Assembly: GCA_037127255.1 (NCBI GenBank)
Contig: JBANSL010000004.1
Span: forward strand, 71,260,627 to 71,324,626
DNA: 64,000 nucleotides
DNA from: Persicaria tinctoria
Lineage: Eukaryota; Streptophyta; Magnoliopsida; Caryophyllales; Polygonaceae
Direction of reading: 5' to 3'
In this document: positions 56,227-64,000 of the stretch, one piece after another
Layout of the letters: every line of letters begins with the position of its first letter
How positions within the stretch are numbered: the stretch's first letter is position 1
The notes under the pieces: model-generated
What the model was told of the DNA's origin: nothing
Databases searched by the model: none
The model's input: only the letters and a program-made list of their open reading frames with translations
Program-made: the position numbers and the translations under genes

Positions 56227-57826
56227 ATGATGTCTGGATCTGTGGTGAAGATTGACAAGTTTGCTGGAAGAAACTCTTTCAGTCTGTGCCAGATAAAGAT
56301 GCGAGTTTTGCTGAAGCAACAAGGTTTATGTGCACCGTTAACCACCGACAAGAAAGGGGCAGATACAACCACCGCTGAGTACAACCTTCTAGAGGAGAAG
56401 GTTCATTCGACGATTATGTTGTGTCTCGCAGACGATGTCATAATATAGGTTGCTGATCAGGAAACTGCTGGCGGCTTGTGGCTGAAGTTGGAAAGTTTGT
56501 ACATGACAAAGTCTTTGACGAACAAGTTGCTTCTGAAACAACGGTTGTTCGGGCTGCGTATGCAGGAAGGTACACAACTCAGAGATCATCTTGATCAACT
56601 TAACACGCTGTTACTTGAATTGTGTAATATTGATGTTAAGGTGGAGGACGAAGATGCTGCCCTAATTCTACTGGTATCCCCCCCCCCAATATATGAGAAA
56701 TTCGTTCAGCCGTTCGTCGTTGGGAAGGATACCAACACGCTGGAAGAGGTTAGATCTTCGCTTCACAGCAGAGAGTTGCGTCTGAAGGCAACTGCGTCGG
56801 TTACAGACAATCGGGCTTCCGGGCTTATGGCCAGCGGAGGCAATTCTGATGGTAAAGGGGCAAGAAGCAAGGTCGCAAATCAGGCCCTAAACCAGACGAC
56901 GTCTGTAACTACTGTAAGGAGAAAAGTAATTGGAAGAATGAATGTCCTAAGAAGACGCAACAAGAGCAGAAATCTGGATCTGCAGCAGTAGTTCATGGTG
57001 GAAATACTTCTGAGGAAAATATTGTTCTAGAAGAGAGTTTTTTACAACATATAGATGTGTACATAAGGGAAATGTTTCTATGGGAAACGATGTCAACTAC
57101 AAGGTTGTTGGGATCGGCTCAGTCAGGCTTCGGACAAACGAAGGAAAGTTTCGCACATTGGAGGAAATCAAACATGTGCCATCTATGACAAAGAATCTGA
57201 TATCCCTAACTGTGTTAGACGACAAGGGTTTCAGATACACAGGTTATGGTGGAAAGTTGCGCGTGTTTAAGGGCTCTAATGTGGTTTTGTAAGGAGTTAA
57301 GCAGGGAAAGGGGACTTTGTACACCCTACAAGGTTCAGCAGTCACGGGTGCTGCAGATGCTGTTTCAGTTAACGCTAGGGAGACTGTTGCTGAGGAGGTG
57401 GAGTTGAACTTCACTCCAGCAGAGACTCAGGCACCTGAGTTGGTCACTGACCAATCATCAGAGACAGGTACTACTGAGTCAGATACTGGTGAGACAAAGA
57501 ATATACCACTAGACACAGGAATATGTGGAGCTGTACATCGGAGTATTGCTCTAGATCAACCAAGAAGGGTTGACATCAGGGGGCCTGCGAGATACAGGTC
57601 TAATGATCTGGTGGGATATGCTTTGCATGTGGCCGAGGAAGGGGAGGATGGTGTTCCATCCAACTACAAGGCTGTTGTTTCTAGAGGTGAGTCAGTGCAA
57701 GCTGAGAAGAGAATCAGAGTGAAGAAGGTGGGAATATCTGATAATCATGATGATATGTTCACCAAGCCAGTTTCGGAAGGCAAGTTCCAACACTGTTTTG
57801 ACTTGTTTAATATCACCAACTGTTGA
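56227..57826 (+). pseudogene. Copia gag-protease remnant, unit 2
   Basis: Same layout as unit 1, with other lesions. GAG has become TAG in gag (codon after DDVII, 56446-56448). A deletion of about 70 bp near 57029 removed the protease DSG active site between two short CTAG-like matches. A stop TAA replaces CAA at 57290-57292. The codon that is TAG in unit 1 (54228) is GAG here, so each unit decayed on its own after duplication. Confidence 0.82.
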
Positions 57827-58041
57827 GCTTCCCTACGGGGCAATCTGAGTCCTCCTGTGAGGACAAATCTGAGGCAGAGAAATGTCTGGCACTTGTCATG
57901 GTGCATCTGTTTCTGAGAGGAGATTCTGGTACATCCGGCAATGAAGCGCATCTGGTACATCTGACATGACATTGCATTTGGTGCGTTTGGTGCTGCAATG
58001 CGATTGGTACATCTGAGAGGATTCAAGTCAAGGTCGAGATT

Positions 58042-58526
58042 TGTTAATATGTCTTGCATTGGGCTTATTATTTGTTTTGGGTTTAGGCCCATTGTCTGAC
58101 TAGGGTTTCATGAGACACTATATATACTCATAAACCTACCAAATTGTAACCAAGTTTCTTGTTTGCCTCCATAATAAAGATCTCTATTTATCTGCCCGTG
58201 GACGTAGGTAACATACCGTTGCCGAACCACGTTAAATCTCTGTGTCTTTCTTTGTCTGTTATCGTTGTCGTTATAACAATTTGTTAATATGCCTTGAATT
58301 GGGCTTATTATTTGTTTTGGGTTTAGCCGTTTAGGCCCATTGTCTGACTAGGGTTTCATGAGGCACTATATATACTCATAAACCTACCAAATTGTAACCA
58401 AGTTTCTTGTTTGCCTCCATAATAAAGATCTCTATTTCTCTGCCCGTGGACGTAGGTAACACATTGTTGCCGAACCACGTTAAATCTCTGTGTCTTTCTT
58501 CGTCTGTTATCAATCTCGTTATAACA
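58042..58526 (+). repeat. LTR X doublet, unit 2
   Basis: Copies at 58042-58278 and 58282-58526, again separated by ATT. The PBS after it is mutated (TGGTTTTAGAGC). Confidence 0.88.
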
Positions 58527-58682
58527 AACTGGTTTTAGAGCTGGGTTCAGCGGGTCGCCGGTTGCACCAAGATTGAGATGGACTCCACATCTGAATCGAT
58601 GACGGGTTTGTCAAACCCGTTGCGTGGAGGTCTCAATTCCAACCAGACTAGACTTGTGATGGATTCACAAATAAGGGGGGAT

Positions 58683-58846
58683 TGGTTGGGACACTTGTGA
58701 ATCCCACATCGGAAGTGGGATGATTCTGAACCCAACATATAAGTGGATGGGCTACTCCACCTAACACCAATTGGTTTTGGGATGGTGCCCCAGTCTGGCT
58801 TATATGTTGGGCTTTTTGGTCGGGCCCAATAACTTTCCCCCTAACA
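58683..58846 (+). repeat. LTR A, copy 3
   Basis: Begins TGGTTGGGACAC and ends CCCCCTAACA, directly followed by the right TSD ATATG. Confidence 0.88.
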
Positions 58847-58851
58847 ATATG

Positions 58852-59265
58852 TTTATTGCTTGTGAGTTTCAAATGATAGAGACATGATTTTCATAGCCAT
58901 ATTATTATTCATATTCACCCTACATACGTGTCCTTTGCTTGTAGCCAAATTTGAGCCTTGGCCTTTTCTTTGAAGCTCCACAAAATTTATCCTTTGCTTG
59001 TAGTCAAGTCGATAACTTGTAGTCTTGTAGGTGAAAACGCTTTTCTTCTATTCTTTATTTTCTTTTCTCAAAATTATTTTCTTTTATGTTCATTCGTAAA
59101 AATCTTCTTTTTTTATATTGATAAATACACAATATTTAGAAATACTTGATTCTCTAGGGTTCGACCCATTACTTGCATACAATATTAGTTTGTTTGTTTG
59201 TGATTTATTTTTGACGAAATAAATCAACGACTTTCCCTCCGTACGTCAATCAATAAAGCGTTACC
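58852..59265. other. Remnant of the older Ty3-like element, possible LTR end
   Basis: No gene. TCTCTAGGGTTCGACCCATT (59151) and ACTTGCATAC resemble U5 phrases of plant Ty3 LTRs. No PBS follows, so the call is weak. Confidence 0.35.
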
Positions 59266-59267
59266 AC

Positions 59268-59805
59268 AAATGTCATCAATAAGTTAAAATATAATAAATA
59301 TGTCAGCACAAGCGATTGCAGCAATGAATTGTAATCACGAACGTGTCATTAGTGAATAAAAGTAGAATCGATGAAAATATATCGATATACAATTGATTAA
59401 ATTAAAAAAGTGGCATCAAACGATTTGATTAAAAAAGTGGCATCAAATAAATACATTAAATAAATGACATCAAAACACTACTTTGAAAAAATTACATCAC
59501 ATTAAAGAAAAATATGTAATCAAAACACTACTTTGAAAAAATATGGCATCACGGTAAAAAAATATCGTCAAAATATTGATATAAAAAAGTGGCATCAGTA
59601 GTCATTATTAAAAGAAAATGGCATCAATGGTCGATGTGGCATAATAGTAAACAAAAAATGTCATCAAGGTTTGAAAAAAGTGGCATTAAAAGTGTTATCA
59701 AACCATTTCATTAGAAAAGTGACATCAAACGGAAATAAAATGTAATAAAAAAGTGGCATCAAAACGATAAAAAATGGCATAAAAAAAATGTCACCAGTAA
59801 AAAAA
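59268..59805. repeat. Irregular array of GTGGCATCA / ATGTCATCA motifs
   Basis: About 15 copies of RTGRCATCA in one orientation, spaced 15-50 bp in AT-rich sequence, many within AAAAAAGTGGCATCAAA. Not a strict tandem. Confidence 0.7.
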
Positions 59806-59816
59806 ATTCCGAATAA

Positions 59817-59910
59817 GTTGGTCAACGTTAACCGTTCAATGGTCAACGTTAACCGGACAATAGTCAACTGTTGACCGATCGCATGTCAAACAGTTGACCA
59901 TTGATCATTA
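59817..59910. repeat. GGTCAAC / GTTGACC inverted motif cluster
   Basis: GGTCAACGTTAACCG occurs twice in a row, then AGTCAACTGTTGACCG and CAGTTGACC. The hexamer TTGACC is the core of plant W-boxes. Another pair, GTTGACTGGTCAAC, is at 60754. Confidence 0.7.
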
Positions 59911-60014
59911 CTACTCTATTTTGATGGAGTCTATCTCACCTAATTTTATTTTGGTGATGCGTAATTACCTAATTAGATTTTCAAAATAGACTAGTTAAAA
60001 AAATCACCCGTTTT

Positions 60015-60644
60015 TTTTTTTTTTTTACAGTAGGCAACCAGTAGAATGTCTTAGCACAAGATCATTCTTGATCATCCTGACGGATGATGTTACAGAGATC
60101 CCTATAAAAAGGGAAACTAGCATTACAATTGGCACTATTCTTAGCTATAAAATCAGCAGCTTTGTTGGCTTCTCTGTAGCAGTGCTGAGCTTTTGCTGAA
60201 CTGAAATCTTTTTGAAGCATTCGAATCTTCTCTACTACTCTCAGTATCTCCCATGGACTTGAGTTCTGATCTTCAATTGCCTTGACAACTCCGAGACTAT
60301 CTCCTTCGACGATAACCTTACTCCATCCTTTAGTACGGGCTATTTCTAACCATTTGCAGAAAGCAAGGGATTCTGTTAGGATTACAGATCCCTTAGGAAC
60401 TTCTTCACAGAACATATCAATTACCTGTCCATTCCAATCTCTGACAATGCCCCCAATGAGGCAAACACCCGATGGTTTCACCGAACCATCTACGTTGATT
60501 TTGTAGACAGCCATTGGGGGTTTTGTCCATTTTACATTTCTACTCCTTTTGCTTGTTGGTCTCTTATCTTGACATTTGAGTTTAGCCCATTCCTATATAC
60601 TATGGTTAGCTTTCCGTACTGTATCTTCCAATTTGTCCATTTTA
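60015..60644 (-). mobile_element. 5'-truncated LINE, RNase H end
   Basis: An ORF at 60514-60062 (150 codons) is a plant RNase H (RVT_3): INVDGSVKPSG, GGIVRDWNGQ, TESLAFCKW, VEGDSLGVV and CYREANKAADFIA. Upstream, WTKPPMAVYK continues in frame to 60530 and beyond. Poly-A is the T run that begins in the left TSD. A 16-bp TSD, AAAAATCACCCGTTTT, is at 59999-60014 and 60645-60660. Such ORFs are often annotated as genes, but poly-A and TSD show a LINE tail. Related to 27364-27830. Confidence 0.88.
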
Positions 60645-60660
60645 CAAAAATCACCCGTTT

Positions 60661-60965
60661 TAAAACAAATTAATTAATTACCCATAGTTCATAATTTTAC
60701 CCTTCGTTCCCTTTACCTCATTTTTTTTTCTCTTTAACCATTTATAATTTTGATGTTGACTGGTCAACATTGACCCTTTCGATAACATAAATAAAAAAAT
60801 ATATACACAAATTAGATATATGATGAATAATGAAAAATAGACATAAAATTAAAAATATTTTCATAAAAAAGATTATAAAAATTATAAGAATAAGAAACAA
60901 ATGCAACACAAATAATAACTACAAATACGAAAAACATAATAAATCACTAAAAAGAAGTATACTAA
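60661..60965. other. AT-rich sequence without a gene
   Basis: Only short AT-rich ORFs; the GTTGACTGGTCAAC pair near 60754 is the one notable item. Confidence 0.35.
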
Positions 60966-61365
60966 GGTTGTGTTTGGTGGGGGGATGTAGGTGGGGGTTT
61001 GTGAGGTTCGAGGGGTTTAAAGAAAAAAAAACCTAGAAGCATGGTGTCTGGTGGGAGGTGTAAGAGGGGGTGCGGGAGATGCATGTGAGGTTTTTTTTTT
61101 TCCAGAAAAATTAAACCTTGGAGGGGAAAGGTTTGGGAGGTTTTTTTTATGGAGAGAGAAGGAGAGAGATGAGGGGCATTTTAGTGAGGGCAAGTTTGTC
61201 ATTTTTACCACAAAACACCTTCCAAACCTTATAAACACTAAACACCATTCATATCTTTTACAAAAAAAAATCCTCACCTTCCACATCTCCATAATCTATA
61301 AAATAAACTCCACCTTCAAAAAAAACTCTACCTCTAAAAAAACATCGCTGTTGCCAAACACAACC
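60966..61365. mobile_element. Harbinger/Tourist-like MITE
   Basis: Termini GGTTGTGTTTGG and CCAAACACAACC are perfect inverted repeats flanked by TAA (60963-60965 and 61366-61368). The 3-bp TAA TSD fits PIF/Harbinger. Length 400 bp, with extended inner complementarity and no transposase. Confidence 0.82.
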
Positions 61366-61375
61366 TAAGTACATA

Positions 61376-61611
61376 CTCCCTCCATTCATTAATAAGTGTC
61401 ATTTTACTTTTTGACACGTTTTTTAAGTAGCTAAAAACTATATAAAATATTAACTATTTTTATTAATTTTTTTAAAATAATTTTCAACTTATAACTAATA
61501 TGTATAAAATTAATTTAAAAAATCAATTAAAAATATTATATTTTATATAGTTTTTAACTCCTTAAAAAATGTGTCAAAAGTCAAACGTCACTTATTTCTG
61601 AACGGAGGTAG
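61376..61611. mobile_element. Stowaway-like MITE
   Basis: CTCCCTCCATTC on the left and GAACGGAGGTAG on the right are flanked by TA (61374-61375 and 61612-61613). 236 bp. It lies 8 bp from the TSD of the Harbinger MITE. Confidence 0.85.
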
Positions 61612-61993
61612 TAGTACTAAACTACAACCTCTGTGATTAAGTGGTAAAAAATTATCAAATATCAATGATACTACTTTTTTGAAAACGAAAAACCATTCTC
61701 ATGTAATTAATTATTTTATGGGAAAATTGCAAGAATATACCAAAAGTAAAATCATTTGGCAAAAGTAGTAGTGCTACTGTAAAATTTGGGAGGGAGGGGG
61801 GTTTAATTGCTATTTTTGCAATTAATTTGACAACCTATTAAGCTGGTTGCAGGTAAAAAAAAAGGAACATCTTTAACTCGCCAGAGGAAAGCATAGGAGA
61901 GCACATGTGTGATGTCATGCTCATTAAATGCATTTAATGCATTCCATATTAGCGCAAAAAAAAGGAAGGAGAAATAATTGACTTTTTAAAGCA

Positions 61994-62986
61994 TGGAAGT
62001 CTAGTGATGCGTGACCATCCAAGACACTTCGGGACACATCTATAATTGATGATGAACTTATGATTCGAGCTCGTGAGAATAATGTCATCCTCAAGACGAA
62101 GAAGAAGGCTCTACCATGGGAGAAGGTCCAAAGGTGCAAGCTTGATGGTCGTTCGTTTTTTGGTTCGTTCAGCCGTTTGATAGCTTTTCGACGTCTCAGT
62201 AAAATGAGTTTTACGGATTCAATATTAATCGGATTGGATCGTGCCATACCTTGTCGGAACGAGGACGAAGAGATATACAACTTTGTTGTTGAAGACTTTT
62301 CCAGATTCGACCTGGAGCTTTGCCGAAAATCACATTCTTTGAGCTGTCGCTGGTTTTGATGGGAATTTATTCTAAGTGTTGGAACTATCCTTGTTGCTAT
62401 TTTTAGAGACCTTATTTACTTATGTTATTTTTAGTATTTTAGGGATTGAAGTTAATTTTTATTTTATTTATTATTTCTTTAGAAATCAGTCTCCTAGGTT
62501 ATAAGAAGAGGCGTTCCCCTTGTTCAGAACTCAGTACGTACAATTTTCATTGAAACTTCTCTCTTTTTGTGTGAAACACAAGAGTGCAAGTCAATCGATT
62601 CGAAGCGTTGCTCGTCGATTGCAAATTGGTTATAGATATTGCTTGGTTTGCTTTGAGTTCGTCAACCTCGCGAGAGCTTGGTGATCCAGGTAATCACAAG
62701 TCCCCTCCTTGTGACTCCAAGTTGTCCGCTTCTTTGTGTATGGTTGTAGAGGCGGGCTTTGTTGTCGTTGGTATTTGGTTCCTACCCTCTTAGGAGACCT
62801 GGGGTCTTTGCCTCGTTCTATTTTAGTCCGAATCACCGATATATCGGTCTTTATTTCATTGTTTTGTCGAGTTTTTCATTGCTGCGTTTTGTTTGTTCTT
62901 ATTATGTTCTTGAGTCTTTGCTTCCGTTCTTGTCTTTGAGTCTTGATTGTCGAAGATCGGGCCATCCTACGGCTAACCCCGTATCA
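61994..62986 (+). repeat. 5' LTR of an LTR retrotransposon (family 2 relative)
   Basis: Ends CCCCGTATCA just before a PBS. The start, TGGAAGTCTAG, is set by alignment to the solo LTR at 30061: AATGTCATCCTCAA lies about 87-90 bp from the start in both. The left edge cannot be checked by TSD, as the right LTR is outside the window. Confidence 0.65.
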
Positions 62987-64000
62987 AATTGGCATCAGAG
63001 CTTTGGTTTCCAACATCAAAATTTGTGTCTTTTTGTTTCCCTAAACACAAAACCTAAAAAAAATAGTCTTTCTTGTTCTTGGTATTTTTACTTCTTGAAA
63101 TTTTGAATTGTTTGCATTAACCTTTGTTTATGATTGTTGTCGTTGTTTTAGCCCTAAACACACTAGCCGTGTCCCACAGTAGCTCATTGGAGCCGAATTC
63201 GGTTGATCAGTCTGTCCCACAGTAGCATTTTAAAGCCCAATTTGTGCTTGATCAGCCGAGTACAATTGGTTGAAACAAATTCCTAGTTTCGGCAGCCTTC
63301 AAACCAAATACAAGGGGTATTCCTAACCCTAGTTTGCGTTGTTCTATCTTTGGCTACCTTGTTCTATCTTTGTTTATCTATTTTATTGCCTTATTAAATT
63401 TTGATTTTTGATAGATTAAATCACTTTTATCTATCATAGATTATAAAAGGCCTTATATAGATATATTTACCATATTTAGCCAAACCATCACCTACATATA
63501 TTTCATAGGGCTACATATTTTAATTTCTTTCACCTTAGCATATAATTTTTTAGGGTCTTTTATTTCATAGATAGTTTCTTGCATTAGTAAAAAAAGGAAG
63601 TCCGAAAAAAAGAAATTCAGAAAAAAAAAAGAATACATTCAAAGCTTTGACCTAGGAGGATAAAATTCACGAGGGGCAAAAGTAAGCTTTCAAAAAAAAA
63701 AAGAGAAGGATTGTCGAGTCTAGTGCAAGAACTTCAAGAACCAATTTTAGTGAAAATCCAATAGCTCTAGTCGAAATTCTCAAACACATACCTCCCAAAC
63801 CAATTTTTTTTAAGCCCTACCTTGCAACTACAACGTTCTTGCTAAGAGTTTGAATAAAAAAGAGGTAAAAATCCAAGTTCTTCTTTTCTTTTCTTTATTT
63901 TCTTTTGTTCTTTTTGTGTCCAGTTCTGGTCGAGTTTCATTTGTGCTTGTCAAGTGCCGCTCGAGTGTTGCTCGAGTGTCAGCTGCTGTCGAGTAAAATA
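62987..64000 (+). mobile_element. PBS and leader of the LTR retrotransposon, runs off the window
   Basis: TGGCATCAGAGCTTTGG at 62990 is a one-mismatch version of the initiator Met tRNA PBS. The next kilobase has no gag yet. It holds A-rich runs (about 63590-63700) and, at the very end, several CTCGAGTG/GTCGAGT copies. Confidence 0.7.

Larger units (their letters stand above)
53288..58846 (+). mobile_element. Composite Ty1/copia tandem array: LTR-unit-LTR-unit-LTR
   Basis: Three copies of LTR A (about 165 bp) alternate with two interiors of about 2.5 kb. The whole is flanked by one TSD, ATATG (53283-53287 and 58847-58851). Each interior reads PBS, gag, protease remnant, large deletion, RNase H end, a polypurine tract, then two tandem copies of an unrelated LTR X (237 and 245 bp), a second PBS, about 155 bp, a G-rich polypurine tract and the next LTR A. 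One insertion plus unequal recombination between LTRs explains the tandem. The A/X mosaic must predate it, since both units share it. Confidence 0.88.

Noticed and set aside
60062..60514. RNase H ORF as an independent host gene
   Set aside because: Poly-A and a 16-bp TSD show it is the tail of a 5'-truncated LINE.

Overview
The window reads as nuclear DNA of a flowering plant. Reasons: GT-AG introns, plant-type alpha carbonic anhydrase, MULEs carrying OTU or Ulp1 domains, Stowaway and Harbinger MITEs, a Helitron 3' end, a CACTA element, a plant L1 LINE with DUF4283 and RNase H, and Ty1 and Ty3 LTR elements primed by plant tRNAs. Species cannot be fixed; a eudicot is my inference. The only convincing host gene is a six-exon alpha carbonic anhydrase-like gene on the minus strand (16956-18450). 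Almost everything else is transposon sequence. I placed most boundaries from terminal motifs plus matching target-site duplications (TSDs).

Region by region. 1-4.05 kb: decayed MULE transposase fused to an OTU-like domain, then two small divergent genes around a TATA-flanked block of AACGTT palindromes. 4.7-5.3 kb: Stowaway MITE and a likely SINE. 5.54-16.7 kb: a Kaonashi-type MULE with two convergent genes, DUF1985/Ulp1 on plus and MuDRA transposase on minus. It is interrupted by a 2.67 kb solo LTR and peppered with the heptamer GCTGACA/TGTCAGC. 16.9-18.5 kb: the carbonic anhydrase gene. 18.87-23.97 kb: a Helitron candidate holding a second solo LTR of the same family in the opposite orientation. 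24-28 kb: AT-rich sequence with a MITE and LINE tails.

29.1-36.6 kb: an LTR element with TSD TCATA, no gag-pol, and a nested solo LTR. It sits in an older Ty3-like remnant. That remnant was also hit by a CACTA-like element (38.4-45.0 kb, with an 80-bp satellite and a nested solo LTR), by a near-intact L1 (45.25-53.2 kb, 20-bp TSD), and by a composite Ty1/copia array (53.3-58.8 kb, LTR-unit-LTR-unit-LTR, TSD ATATG). 59-64 kb: degenerate repeats, a truncated LINE, two MITEs, and the 5' LTR and PBS of another LTR element running off the window.

The most unusual signals are the motif saturation of the Ulp1 MULE, with the inserted solo LTR acting as an internal negative control; the copia array built from two unrelated LTR types; an uninterrupted 519-codon extra ORF in the L1 whose stop overlaps the ORF2 start; and a carbonic anhydrase homologue lacking one zinc-binding histidine.
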